64,000 bases of DNA from contig VSDK01012995.1 of NCBI GenBank assembly GCA_009767595.1, positions 6,391-70,390 of the forward strand, given 5' to 3'. The notes beneath the pieces are model-generated. The model saw nothing but the letters and a program-made list of their open reading frames with translations. It did no database searches and was not told where the DNA came from. Shown in pieces: positions 44,338 to 55,624 of the stretch; position 1 is the stretch's first letter; each line of letters begins with the position of its first letter. A program made the position numbers and the translations under genes. Source of the DNA: Symbiodinium kawagutii (taxonomy: Eukaryota > Sar > Dinophyceae > Suessiales > Symbiodiniaceae).

Positions 44338-44603
44338 GCCAAGGAGGATACCATCGAGCATCAAGGAATTGTGCATATATGTAATATGTAGATATAATAT
44401 GCAAACATATATATCAACACATCAAACCATCTATCAATAAATTTACATATTATAGGATTTTGGATTCATCCATCAAACTCTCCGTGCACAATATGTAAAC
44501 ACATATTCATCCGTGTGTAACTATTGACAATTCATGGGAGTGAGTAGGACCCCTGACTACCCAGGTGAAATTGTTGTAGTAATTATTGCCTCATGAAATA
44601 TAC

Positions 44604-44712
44604 GTATTTGTATATATATATATATATATCAAATATACATAAATATATATATATATATATAAATAAAGATATATATGTATATAAAAATATAATATATATA
44701 TATATATATATT
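44604..44712. repeat. TA microsatellite
   Basis: Long TA runs are interrupted by AAATA and AAAGA. Confidence 0.9.
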
Positions 44713-44714
44713 GT

Positions 44715-45590
44715 GACAAGCCTATTGCCTGTAACAGTGAGCACAATTTACCCCACCATAAATTGCACGAAGAATTTAGCAAAAATTGAAGGTCAAAAGG
44801 CAACATGTGCAACATATTGTTTCTGTTTTGCTCAAGCATCTGCCAATGGACCCGGCCTGCCAACAGAGATCATTGTTTGCAAGAATGACAATGCAAAAAT
44901 CACATTGCAAAATGAAAAATTACGCAACCACACTCCCAGAAGTACAGGAACACTGCAATCACACTCCTTTTCTTTCATTTTCTGAAATTGCATTTCTTGG
45001 CTTCAAGTCCCCCAAGTCAACATCAACAATTTCAGGCCTGAATTTTGGTGAGCTGTAAAATATTCACAAGTGGGACGCTTTCACTGAAGGAGGAAGCCTG
45101 GAACACAAACCAAGATCAGAAAAAAATCTGAACCATAAACCTCACACAGCCGCACGCGAAGCAAACAGCCTGCCAGACTTCCTTGAACGTGAAACAACGA
45201 AAAACCGATTTGTTTAGGTCGCGGGGGGGTCTGTGCAGCCAAAGGGGAATGGGTCTGCAGCGCATGGTCTGGGAGGGCCTCAGCTTCTCCCAAGGCCCTG
45301 AGTCAGGCCTGGCTCCGCAAGACTAAACGAATGAAAACACCCGTCTTTTTCCTTTTCATGAAAAATATTGATTTTTGAGGGCATTGGTTTATTACCTGGA
45401 GGCAGAGCTCTTTCCCATCAAGCTTGCGTCCCGGGGCAAGGACACGTGAGGGCAAAAAACCTGAGTTTGTCCTGGGGCGTTGGGACGGGCCTGGCTCCAC
45501 AATATTAAACGAATTACAAAAAACATTTTTGTTAAAAAATGTGAATAAAAAACCACTGCTTGAAAGAAAAGAGCAGTAACGGAAACCACA
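44715..45590. other. no confident exon
   Basis: Open frames on both strands lack paired splice signals. A segment beginning GGCCTGGCTCC and containing TAAACGAAT is repeated at about 45306 and 45488. Confidence 0.4.
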
Positions 45591-45801
45591 AAAAACAGCA
45601 CGAAAAATTGCACGAAGAATTCCCTCAAAGAGCACGAAAAATTGCACGAAGAATTCCCTCAAAGAGCACGAAAAATTGCACGAAGACTTCCTTCAAACAG
45701 CACGAAAAATTGCACGAAGAATTCCCTCAAAAAACACGAAAAATTGCACGAAGAATTCCCTCAAAGAGCACGAAAAATTGCACGAAGAATTCCCTCAAAG
45801 A

Positions 45802-46332
45802 NNNNNNNNNNNNNNNNNNNNNNNNNNNNNNNNNNNNNNNNNNNNNNNNNNNNNNNNNNNNNNNNNNNNNNNNNNNNNNNNNNNNNNNNNNNNNNNNNNN
45901 NNNNNNNNNNNNNNNNNNNNNNNNNNNNNNNNNNNNNNNNNNNNNNNNNNNNNNNNNNNNNNNNNNNNNNNNNNNNNNNNNNNNNNNNNNNNNNNNNNNN
46001 NNNNNNNNNNNNNNNNNNNNNNNNNNNNNNNNNNNNNNNNNNNNNNNNNNNNNNNNNNNNNNNNNNNNNNNNNNNNNNNNNNNNNNNNNNNNNNNNNNNN
46101 NNNNNNNNNNNNNNNNNNNNNNNNNNNNNNNNNNNNNNNNNNNNNNNNNNNNNNNNNNNNNNNNNNNNNNNNNNNNNNNNNNNNNNNNNNNNNNNNNNNN
46201 NNNNNNNNNNNNNNNNNNNNNNNNNNNNNNNNNNNNNNNNNNNNNNNNNNNNNNNNNNNNNNNNNNNNNNNNNNNNNNNNNNNNNNNNNNNNNNNNNNNN
46301 NNNNNNNNNNNNNNNNNNNNNNNNNNNNNNNN
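45802..46332. other. assembly gap (531 N)
   Basis: The run of N lies inside the 34-bp satellite, so its length is probably an estimate and the array may be longer. Confidence 1.
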
Positions 46333-46375
46333 CACGAAAAACAACACGAAAAATTGCACGAAAAATTTTGCAATT

Positions 46376-46564
46376 TTTAGAGATAGTGGAGGCTCCAGCT
46401 GCTAACTGGGCGGCTTGCCATCCAGGGATATCGGAAGTGCAGCCTTGCTACTGCGCAAAATTTCTCTGGTGCAGAAGGGCAATCGCGGGCGGCTTGCCTT
46501 GCAGGGATGGTGGAAGTACAGCTCTGCTGCAGCAAAAAATCTTTTGCAATGAAACAAAATCTGG
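46376..46564. other. non-satellite insert in the 34-bp array
   Basis: The insert contains two related halves about 70 bp apart: GGGCGGCTTGCCATCCAGGG with GGAAGTGCAGC, and GGGCGGCTTGCCTTGCAGGG with GGAAGTACAGC. It therefore looks like two diverged units of another tandem repeat, and no exon is apparent. Confidence 0.7.
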
Positions 46565-47103
46565 CCCAGCTGCACGAAGAACTCTCCCAAAGAGCACGAA
46601 AAATTGCACGAAGAATTCCCTCAAAAAGCACGAAAAAATTGCACGAAGAATTCCCTCAAAGAGCATGAAAAATTGCACGAAGAATTCCCTCAAAGAGCAC
46701 GAAAAATTGCACGAAGAATTCCCTCAAAGAACACGAAAAATTGCACGAAGAATTCCCTCAAAGAGCACGAAAAATTGCACGAAGAATTCCCTCAAAGAGC
46801 ACCAAAAATCGCACGAAGAATTCCCTCAAAGAGCACGAAAAATTACACGAAGAATTCTCTCAAAGAGCACGAAAAATTGCACGAAGAATTCCCTCAAAAA
46901 GCACGAAAAATTGCACGAAGAATTGCCTCAAAGAGCACGAAAAATTGCACGAAGAATTCCCTCAAAGAGCGCGAAAAATTGCACGAAGAACTCCCTCAAA
47001 GAGCACGAAAAATTACACAAAGAATTCCCTCAAAGAACACGAAACATCGCACGAAGAACTCCCTCAAAGAGCACGAAAAATTGCACGAAGAACACGCCCC
47101 AAA

Positions 47104-47726
47104 AACTGAGGTAATAAAACTACAAAATGGCTTTGCCTCTCTTCAGTTGCAGGGTGCCATACTCATTTGTGACTGTGTTTGCTAAATCGGTTCTGCGGCA
47201 ACCTTCGCTAAGTGACACGACTATATAATGCTACAATGCTCCAAATGACTTCTGCTGGGACCTCTACGGGCGCCCAGGGGACCTCTGCGGGCCTTTTCCG
47301 GGACCTCTATGGGACCCCCGTCTATGTACCCACGGTCTATGGACATCAACATTGCTATAACTCATTTTCTGAAAATTATATCTAATTAATCTATTTTTGT
47401 TCTACATCACCCCCACCCAATGCCCAAACCTGCATAAAAGTCACCAATGATTGAAGGCCATGGTACAAGTGAAAATTGTAAATTAAATAGATGTGGGAAG
47501 AAATAAATTCAAAAGCTGCAGTGAGGAAAAGGCCAGGCAGTGTGAAGAAACATGGCAGAACAAACAGCAAAGCATCACGAATTTCCTATTCCAAAATAAG
47601 CCATTTTGGGGGTGCAATTTTTAGAGGAGTCCTAAGAATAAAACCCTTTTACTGACTGTTACAGATATTAGGCTAGTGTCAATATATATATATATATATA
47701 TATATATTATGAACCGAAACATGAGC
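47104..47726. other. no confident exon; GGGACCTCTRYGGG repeats and TA run
   Basis: Near 47258-47315 the word GGGACCTCTACGGG recurs about four times with variations. A TA run lies at 47682-47707. Otherwise the stretch is plain AT-rich sequence. Confidence 0.5.
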
Positions 47727-47832
47727 AACCCCGCAGCTGTGACATCCGCAGCTGTGCTTGGAGAATTCGCATTTGGAGCATCCCTGGCCAAGGTGGCGAC
47801 TTGGTCGAGCCATGGCTGCTACTGTAAACCCA
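47727..47832 (-). CDS. candidate Cys-rich exon
   Basis: The minus strand reads GQGCSKCEFSKHSCGCHSCG, a regular Cys pattern (C-x2-C-x6-C-x-C-x2-C). It resembles short Cys-rich GCxKC motifs that I recall from dinoflagellate proteins; I cannot name a function. Upstream acceptors include GTTTACAG and the segment ends near GCGGG|GTTGCT. The plus strand is also open, with an ATG and the donor GGCCAAG|GTGGCG (NPAAVTSAAVLGEFAFGASL), so the strand is not settled. Confidence 0.35.
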
Positions 47833-48248
47833 AGCCTGCATCCAGCGCCAAAACACATCAGCTGGCTGTGTGAAGATTTCCAGACTCGATTGCTGTGTCC
47901 CTTCCAAGAACCTTTACATCTGTGCCCTCCAGACTACATGGATTCCAAAACAAATCGGAAATGATTGGTGTTCGACATGGAACATCCATTCCTGGGAATC
48001 GATACCCTCCCAGCCCACAAAACCATTGGCCTGATGTCCACTATCAAGGCTCAAGTCTGTGCGCTTCAAACACATGAACTTACCAACTAGCAGTGACTGG
48101 CGTAGCATTCGGAGTTAATTCCCCCATCGCAAAAATATATGTGCAAACCAAACAGAAACCACCATCCCCAGGTATAGTTGAAGATTAAAACATGTATGAA
48201 CATGTCCGAAATCACAAGCTAGGAATCGTAGTATCACCATCAGTTTCT
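47833..48248. other. head-to-head junction; ambiguous open frames
   Basis: Between 47900 and 48090 several frames on both strands are open (for example the plus frame PFLGIDTLPAHKTIGLMSTI) and no pair of splice sites decides between them. This interval separates minus-strand exons from plus-strand exons and may hold a promoter region; no motif was recognised. Confidence 0.4.
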
Positions 48249-48335
48249 ACTGGTTGGTGATATCAACTCCTAGGAACAACAACGAAAACCACAACCATCC
48301 CAAATACCACACAAGTCTTCGAAACCACCAAATAG
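48249..48335 (+). mobile_element. family B element that supplies an acceptor
   Basis: The left end CTGGTTGGTGATATCAACTC and the right end CTTCGAAACCACCAAATAG are degenerate family B ends. The terminal AAATAG is the acceptor of the exon at 48336. Confidence 0.6.
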
Positions 48336-49357
48336 TCATTGGAAAATTTGTTGACAATGCTAATCGTGCTCCTTTGGTTGTCACTACACACGCGAATGAA
48401 CATCGATGATGAAGAAACTCATGCACTATCTAAGGCATCAGCACCCGCTACCAACTCTGTCTTATTAACTGCATCTACAACAGGTTTTCACCCTGGACTG
48501 GTTCATTGTCCTTCTATCCATGATGGTATACGCAGTTCACGATGTAGGTTTAGAACCAGCCTGCTGATCAAAAATCGTTCCTCACAACAAAAATAATTCT
48601 CGAATTTTGTTGTTTGTTTTTGTCAGTCCGTGGCTACCATCATCCATCGTCCGCATTCCGTTGTTAATCATGCATCTTCAGATTCGGCTCAATCTGCAAT
48701 GTAAGACCTCGCTGTTATTTGCAAAATAATTTTGGACCAATCTCCAACTGACATGACCACTTGTAAATGTTATACCAATTATACCAAGGCTAATCATGGC
48801 AGCTACACCACTAGAATTTGTAATAATAAAACAATGGTCCAATCTGTAATTTACACAATCCGTAAAACAATGATCATGGTCCTGAATGTCCAATGTACTA
48901 GAATTTACAATACAAAACAATGGTAAAACAATGGTAGATATGCACGGAGTTCCACCATTGAATGGTCATGGTCCGGTCTCCAACGATGTCATGCCTCATT
49001 TGTCACTGGTTGGCCGGGTTTCAAGGTACTGGATCCTCTGGTGACCAGTTGCAACGATCACTGAACCAGCTGCAGCTGAGGATGTTCATCAATATTGGAG
49101 GTCATTGTCATTGGTGGTGGCCTCAAGTGACCCCAAACCATAGATACTTCGAGAAGTGCACGGAAAATAGGTCCACGCGGCCTGCATACGTCGATATTGA
49201 CACAATTCTACACTATATTATGCAAATGTGTTGCGAGAAGCATTTTCATGTGGGTTGGCTACCTTCGGAAAGAAATATATTGTTATAGCCGGGGAAGCCT
49301 CGCGTCACTTGCGAACACACAAGCTCGCAGTTTCCAACCTGATGGTGCAAAAGTTGG
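48336..49357 (+). CDS. three-exon gene segment with membrane helix
   Basis: Exons 48336-48483, 49026-49100 and 49298-49357 join in phase (1 to 2 twice). The first starts at the family B acceptor and encodes a hydrophobic helix (ENLLTMLIVLLWLSLH), then an acidic segment and a Ser/Thr/Ala-rich part, with the donor ACAACAG|GTTTTC. The second reads DQLQRSLNQLQLRMFINIG and ends at TTGGAG|GTCATT. The third reads SRHLRTHKLAVSNLMVQKL with the donor AGTTGG|GTGCCT. The frame after 49100 stays open to 49285, so an alternative unspliced reading exists. No family was recognised. Confidence 0.45.
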
Positions 49358-49431
49358 GTGCCTAGGTTCAAACAACAAATTGTATCAGAACCATGATCTT
49401 CAAGGGATTTTTTCCAATTTGTGTTCGTTAG

Positions 49432-51029
49432 CCGTGGCTCAAACAAGCCCGTGACGTTTGAGCCGCCCAAAAATGACCAAAGAACTCTTTGCCTGGATGT
49501 TCCTCTACCCATTTTCGACCATGTTCAAGCTGCGTATCAACAAATGGTCACCCTCACTTGCTGGTTATCCCTTGGTAAATCCTTGGTTGCCCGTTATCCT
49601 TGGCTATCAACATCAATTACAAACCCAGATTTAGCGAAGAATTGGGTTGGTTCTTCCTCTGCCAATTCTGCAGCGGCCTCTTTTGTTTTTTGGCGGGGAG
49701 TCATCTTTCATCGAAACCGTCAATTGCTAGCCTGGCCACTGCTTAATTTTGCGCCTTTAGTAGCTATCGCCCGAGTAGTTGGAACCAACTTTAAGCTTGA
49801 TTTGTTTCAGGTTTGAACCGACAAACCTGTGGGTTCCAGAGGTACTACTGACATCTTCTGACACGATAAAGTTCTCTTGTAGATGATTCGCCATTATGAC
49901 TGACTGCATATGTACCCCATACTGGTGGGTGAATGACCAACTATTTATGGGTGAACTGAGGCTGGTTGATTAGCACCAAAGTCTACTTGCTGATTTTTCT
50001 TGCTCATTACCCCTTCATATTTGTCATCCCGTAGTATATTTCATCATTACAAATTGTTGATGATTCTCAACCATTATTCACCATCACTGACTATATAACA
50101 CAGTGGTTGAGAACCATCAACTATTGATAACCAGAACCACAACCAGCTGGCTAATAGTTGATTTTAACCGGAACCATCAACTATTAATCATCCACCACTT
50201 TCAAGATCTGCAACAGGTCACAGGCTACCCTCACTTGGAGAGCAGCAGTTAGCTGCGTCCCCGGGGGTAAGCCCACCGAGGAGGTTTCCCGTGCGCAGAA
50301 CGTGCCGCGAAGCAAGCGTGCCAATCATAGCTTTGTGCTGGTGATGGCTCAGCAAGTTGCGAGTTCGGCAGTTCGTTTCGTTTCTCGGTTCACGGTTGCG
50401 ATCGTCAATTGACGATACTTTATATCAACCACGATTGATCATCATTAACCATCATAAATCACACTAACCATCATTATCCATTAACCATGGTTAGCCAAGC
50501 TATGGTTTCAATGGCAAACGTATCATCAAACCATCATGGTATAGCAAACGATCTATTGATGATGGTTTGATGATATCATGAAGGCTCGTTCCCCGTCATC
50601 AATTGCTAACATCATGAACTCATGTAACATTCCAACCACGGGAGATCTGCTTGGCCCCTTCCCAATCACCCCAAATTTGGCCACCAAGAATTTGGAGATA
50701 CCAAGCCCAGTCAAGAAAATAGCTGTAAAGGAGCCTGTATGAAGAAGTTGTCAAGGATTGTCAAGGTACATATATGTTGAGGTTTCTTGAATACCAAAGA
50801 ATCCCCATCTCTTTACACAGGTACTCGGGTTGACCCGCGAGCTCGGAATGCTGATTCAGCCATGGAAATTCTTCAGGTGTACCTTTCAGGATGTTTGTTT
50901 TTGCAACACATGCCCAGATCACTGGCATCTGTCCATTTCTGATCTTGCAAACGATAGTAAAAATAGCGAACATAGTGAAAATACGCAGAAGTGCTATGTT
51001 TGTTGGGTTGTTCAAAGACCATTTGCTTG
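49432..51029 (+). CDS. two-exon gene segment, long exon plus Cys-rich exon
   Basis: Exon 49432-49810 (379 nt, the longest in the window) follows the acceptor TGTTCGTTAG and ends at TTTCAG|GTTTGA in phase 0. It includes NPDLAKNWVGSSSANSAAAS and a hydrophobic stretch (LLAWPLLNFAPLVAIARVVG). Exon 50821-51029 follows the good acceptor CTCTTTACACAG in phase 0 and ends at GCTTG|GTGATG. It reads TRELGMLIQPWKFFR, then a Cys/His-rich part (FQDVCFCNTCPDHWH) and KCYVCWVVQRPFA. The frame resumes after an in-frame TGA at 51031. A shorter version of the second exon ending at 50876 (donor GTGTAC) is possible. No family was recognised. Confidence 0.45.
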
Positions 51030-51536
51030 GTGATGCTTGGCATGCAAAGGCATCATTGAAATGTCTCGATTGTCACTTCTTGATCCTGCTGAGTGCTATC
51101 GTGGAGAAAGTAGTGGCCCCTCAAAAGGCAAACCCTTATCAATGGTTGATGGCATTGATCAACCCATCAATGAAGCATTATCATTGATTCAACCATGTTC
51201 AACCATGACACTATTGCTTCAACTATTCATTCAGGTTTTTTACACACAAGAAACATGACACTATTGATTTAACAAATTTATTTGTACCCAACAGCCCAGA
51301 GCCGGCAAACTGCGAACTGCAGCACATCTCTTGCCACTCATCATCCCTACGAGCAGCATTGGGTCACCTGGAAGCCATCCTGAAAAGGGTGGATAAGGTA
51401 CCACAACAGCCTGGTCAATACTGTAATATACCAAAGGTATTGATAAGGTAATGGTATATATAAGGTTTAGAATATTGCTGATAGAATTGAATGATAAACG
51501 GAAAACAGTACGGGAATACGCTGTACCAATCACCGG

Positions 51537-51546
51537 GTGTTGAAGG

Positions 51547-51577
<31 letters not shown>

Positions 51578-51843
51578 GGTGGGGGTGGTGGTGGTAGTAG
51601 TAGTGGTGGTGGTGTTGTTGCTACTATTGCCATTGCTCCGCTTCCCGTTGTTGCTATTCTTGTTTCGCTCTTTGTTGCATTTGTTGTTGTCAAGTGGCAG
51701 TCGTTGTTGTTGCTATGGGGGGTGTTATGAATGCGGTTGTTGTTGCCATCATCACTGTTGCTGTTGCTGCAGTCGTCCTTGTTGTAGCTGCGTTGTTCTT
51801 GCTATCATCGTTGTTGCTTCTTTTTTTTTTTTTTTTTTTTTTT

Positions 51844-51874
<31 letters not shown>

Positions 51875-51960
51875 CGTTGCCTCCGTGCTCGTCGTTGCTG
51901 TTGCTGTTCTTGTAGCTTTCGTTGCTGACGTTGCGGTTTTCACTGCTGCTCTTCTCTATT
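51537..51960. repeat. GTT/GGT trinucleotide-rich tract with poly-T
   Basis: Runs of GTT and GGT are mixed with a T run of about 25 near 51821-51845 and a further GTT run. The resulting Val/Leu/Gly/Phe frames are repeat artefacts. Confidence 0.9.
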
Positions 51961-52069
51961 TGCGAATGAGCAGCAACAGTAACAAAACAAATATGTCAAT
52001 TATATGATTTTATATAGGTAATACCTCTTGTATACTATATATTTTTTCATCTCATTTTATTGCGTACAG

Positions 52070-52193
52070 GTCATTGTACCTCGCTTTCAGCATGGCAGCG
52101 GACCCAAACAGCTCGTCTCCTGAACTTACTTCGATCAGCCGCTTTCTTGTTCTTGGAAACACTTTACAGTCGAACCTTCCATGCACGCATTAT
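52070..52193 (+). CDS. candidate exon with excellent splice sites
   Basis: The acceptor TATTGCGTACAG and the donor ATTAT|GTAAGT are both near-ideal. Two frames are open: one reads TARLLNLLRSAAFLFLETLY, and the other contains ATG GCA GCG and reads MAADPNSSSPELTSISRFLV. In the second reading the CCTCGCTTTCAG just before the ATG could be an alternative acceptor, so this might be a first coding exon. Neither frame joins directly to 52313. Confidence 0.55.
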
Positions 52194-52312
52194 GTAAGTG
52201 CATGTTATGTATTTGCTAAGTCTATGGTGTAACAGCCCCTGGAGTACTCGGAAACTGTTGATTGATCACTGAGTGCCGATGCTTAATTAGCTGCTTGGGG
52301 AACTCTGTGCAG

Positions 52313-53028
52313 CTATGGAAAGCATGAGTAGATCCTGTCAACCCTCACAACACCACGCTGCGCTTGCGCGGCTTGACAGAAGGAAAGCAGGAGAGGTGCA
52401 AATGGAGTAGTGAAGCCAAGCTTTAGAAGCAGAAACTGCAGTTTCAAAGCTCCGAGTAGTTGAACTTACCAGTTACACTTACCACTTACACTTACATTTA
52501 CCAGTTATAAGTCACCAGTTACCAGTTCAAAGTCCAAGTTAGAGTTCCACTTTGATTTCATGACTTGTAACCAAGAGCCAAGATCCAACTAGTTGGACTT
52601 CTGTCACCAGTGGTTGCACGAGAAACCCCTGGCTGCCATGTTGTGGATGGCCCGCCCTCCCGGTTGGTTCCTCGCTCAGTGTGCAAATAGATTCAACCAA
52701 CGCATATCTCAGAAGCATTGACCTTGCAAACTATGTCGTTTTTTGGGACTGATCTGAGAGACAAGCTAAGAGAAAGGAGATATCAAATTATTGATTATTG
52801 CAGTGGGTAGTTAAAGCCCTCACTGATCACTGAGTTAAATCCCTCTGCTAAAACTCGACCCGACTTGACTGGTTTCTGCTTCTGTCGCAGCAGCATGCAC
52901 CTGCCCCCTCCGATGTGAGTCCTCATGTAACATCCATTGCTTCCGCATAGTCGGTGCTGGTGATTGCCCACCAAAAGTCACCAGTTCAGCTATGCTTTCA
53001 GGGTCAGAAAGGAAAAACTCTCCACCAG
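52313..53028 (+). CDS. three-exon segment including a 24-nt microexon
   Basis: Exons 52313-52395 (acceptor CTCTGTGCAG, donor GGAGAG|GTGCAA), 52891-52914 (acceptor TTCTGTCGCAG, donor CCGAT|GTGAGT) and 52951-53028 (acceptor TTCCGCATAG, donor CACCAG|GTGGCC) are all phase 0 at their junctions. They encode QHHAALARLDRRKAGE, then QHAPAPSD, then SVLVIAHQKSPVQLCFQGQK. The 24-nt exon has very good splice sites on both sides. The first and third exons also join without it, so it could be a cassette exon. No family was recognised. Confidence 0.5.
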
Positions 53029-53696
53029 GTGGCCAGTTTACAATTTTCAGCCACCTGCTAGAACCTGCTAGTAGTTGGATCTGTTCACGAGGATGGCATA
53101 CTTGACCAACCAACCATCAACCAAACATTAACCAAGCATTGACCCACCATTTACATCTATTGATCAACCATGATATGAACTGGTACATTGATACAATGAT
53201 ATGATTGTCAAGGAGTATTCTACCGAGGTCTTCATCGTTGCTGATTTATTTCACGCTTGCTGTTGCGTATAAGGTGCAGTGGTTTGTAGTGATTTAGAAT
53301 GCTTTATAATGGCTTGTAATAGTTGCTACGAGTACCTAGAATAATGGTTATATAAAAATAATTCACATATGAAAAAACAGATCAATACTGGTTGGTAATG
53401 ATTATAGTCTATAATAGTTGCTAATGACCATTTGTTGCACCCAATGATTAGTCCCAGATGGCTTCAATCAGTGCTTGATCGTGAATCATTGTTGATCATT
53501 CTTCCCATCGGCAGTAACCACCATCAACCACTAATCAACCGCTAATTACGTTTGGTGACCAGTCGCATTCCTTGGGTGACGACAGCTTAACATCTGGAAT
53601 TGCCATATTCTACCGTGAATAATATATGCAAGGACAATCAATAGTGATGACTAAGCACCTTGAAATCACAGTTCATCAATGTCAACCAAGCCACAG

Positions 53697-53760
53697 CAGC
53701 CCGGAAGGGGAGCTTCGGCTGCTACCTCTTCGCTAACGCTGACGCCAGCACAAGCGACCG
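53697..53760 (+). CDS. short candidate exon
   Basis: The acceptor AAGCCACAG and the donor GCGACCG|GTGCCC bound 64 nt, among the most GC3-rich of the window (RKGSFGCYLFANADASTSD). A second frame starting 3 nt later (PGRGASAATSSLTLTPAQAT) is phase-compatible with the previous exon. Frame choice is open. Confidence 0.4.
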
Positions 53761-54086
53761 GTGCCCCCATGGCCACAAAAATATGATTGATAATAGTCCA
53801 CAATCGTGGATCATGGTCAGCAATGGTGATTTACGGCTCGAAGTTTCGTAGAATATCCCCGTGATTGATGATAGATGATGATGGTACATCAGTACTGAAA
53901 CATCGTTGACATATCAATCAGTTATTAATTGTTGTTGTTATGACATATAGTAGAATGCCTCTTATCCCCTATAAGTAACCATTAACCAGCTAGTTAACCA
54001 TTGTTGTTGGTTGGTTAATATTGACAAGCTAAATATTGACAAGCTATTTTCATAACATGATCATAGAAATCTCAACCAATGAGTAG

Positions 54087-54207
54087 ATCATGAAAAGCGT
54101 CTCCTCTGTCGTTCGCAACACACCGAAACGCGAACGGGCGCAACCGGTCCCATGCCCAGCTTGCAGCCACTCGAAGCCACTCCTTTGTGACTTCGCCACT
54201 GGCGGAA
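54087..54207 (+). CDS. candidate exon, possible start
   Basis: The acceptor AATGAGTAG is followed by ATC ATG and 39 codons (KSVSSVVRNTPKRERAQPVP then CPACSHSKPLLCDFATGG), ending at GGCGGAA|GTTGAG. It contains C-x2-C. The ATG could be an initiation codon. Confidence 0.4.
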
Positions 54208-54209
54208 GT

Positions 54210-55515
54210 TGAGCCACAGCCAGGCAACGCGCGCAACGATGCTTACACTGCTTAATGAGTACATTTAACGATGCATACACTGTTTGTGATCTAATGGCTA
54301 ATAATTCACATTCATTATTGATCAACAATCGTTCATCAACAATCACTGATTGCCAATGAACCATGATTATTAGCTCTTGATTCATCATTTGGTAGTTAAT
54401 GCTTGATAATCATATGTGATTATCAATGATACTGATTCACCATGAATGGTTAATAATTAACGCTTAGTCATTAGTAATGGTTGTTGATGTTTGCTTGTTA
54501 TGATTGTGAAAATGGTTATCAACAACTGTTAATGATGGTCTGATGACTACTGATGGTCAAAATATGTCGGAATAGTATGGAATAGCCACTCATTGATGGC
54601 TTGTAATGATTATCAATGATGGCTAGTAACGTTTCATACTGGTTGCTGAAGATTCTTGGTTGATTGGTAAAGCCTGCTCATGGTTGGAATGCTATCGGAC
54701 TCTCGTCCAATCAATGGGGAATCGGCAATGAATAACCCCTCGGGTTTGGAGTAAAGCGCATGTGATTTGCTTTCATAGATAGCTTTTGAACATGGATATG
54801 ATCTTCTTTTTGAGCATCTTTGTTTGATTCGGTGCATTGGGACGTGCGCTGGTACTGTGGCATATCTGAATCTAGAACATTCTGATCCCTGTTTGCAATT
54901 TGTTTGCAAAACATCTCTGGAACGCCTGAGTCTTTTACAGAGGGAAAACAATTTGAATCTGAATTTCATGTAGAAGGTTTGAGTCTCATATCCAAATCTC
55001 GTTGTGAAATGTTTCGCCCGTACATAAGCCATCCCTGACACCATAGTCACGAAATCCGCTACTGAATTTGTGATCCACGGGTAGATGAAGCAAGAACGAT
55101 GTAGCAACAAAACTACCGGCATCTTTCGTGCCTATCACTATCAGTTAAAACAAATGATGGTTGAACGGAACAACTATAGCTGGTTGATTGAAGCACCAGG
55201 TAATGAAGAACACACACACACAAAACACACAAGAACGGTACAATCATCAACTCGAAAAAAAAACACACAAAACACACATCATTGGGATCAGAAACAAGAG
55301 CGGGATGAGCTATATTTTTTCACAACGATGATCATACTGCTCGGTGAATGCCGGGAATCCTATGGGGTAGTGATCCCACCAACATCATCCTAGTAGCAGC
55401 TAAAAGGCATCAGTTTGTGTCATATCATGTAACCAACACACAACGCCGCTGGCATACCCTCAACTTCAGATGACTTCAAATACGTTGGTGCAAGACCCCT
55501 CAGCAGTTTCCACAG
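54210..55515. other. no confident exon; long minus open frame 54634-55122
   Basis: A 162-codon minus-strand frame is open, but its composition matches its AT-rich surroundings and no splice or initiation context supports it. ACACACAAA repeats lie at 55208-55280. Confidence 0.35.
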
Positions 55516-55624
55516 CAGGCTGCCAGCAAAGGCGACGCCGGAAAGACTGTGGGACTGAACATGTGGGTGCAATGCTACAAACGCAACAGCGAACGCCAAA
55601 TGGTTCAAGTTTGGTCACCCAAGG
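55516..55624 (+). CDS. candidate exon
   Basis: The acceptor TTTCCACAG and the donor CCCAAGG|GTACAG bound 36 codons (SKGDAGKTVGLNMWVQCYKR then NSERQMVQVWSPK). The string GDAGKT resembles part of a P-loop, but the upstream glycine spacing is not met. The frame stays open into a hydrophobic part to 55792. Confidence 0.45.

Larger units (their letters stand above)
45591..47103. repeat. 34-bp satellite (GAGCACGAAAAATTGCACGA...) with gap and insert
   Basis: Head-to-tail copies of a 34-bp unit (GAGCACGAAAAATTGCACGA then AGAATTCCCTCAAA) fill 45591-45801, 46333-46375 and 46565-47103. Most copies differ at one to three positions. An EcoRI site (GAATTC) occurs in nearly every unit. Because 34 is not a multiple of three, one frame reads the unit in three phases in turn, giving a 34-residue pseudo-protein period. 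A unique insert occupies 46376-46564. Confidence 0.95.

Noticed and set aside
45560-47185. Plus-strand frames of up to 490 codons through the 34-bp array
   Set aside because: They run through a satellite and 531 unknown bases; the 34-residue period follows from 34 being 1 modulo 3.
51694-52007. Val/Leu/Phe-rich frames suggesting a membrane protein
   Set aside because: Produced by GTT repeats and a poly-T run.
54634-55122. 162-codon minus-strand open frame
   Set aside because: A frame of this length is expected by chance in 64 kb; composition equals the surroundings and no initiation or splice context was found.
55516-55624. P-loop ATPase from GDAGKT
   Set aside because: The glycine-rich loop pattern GxxxxGK is not met and no Walker B or other motif was seen.
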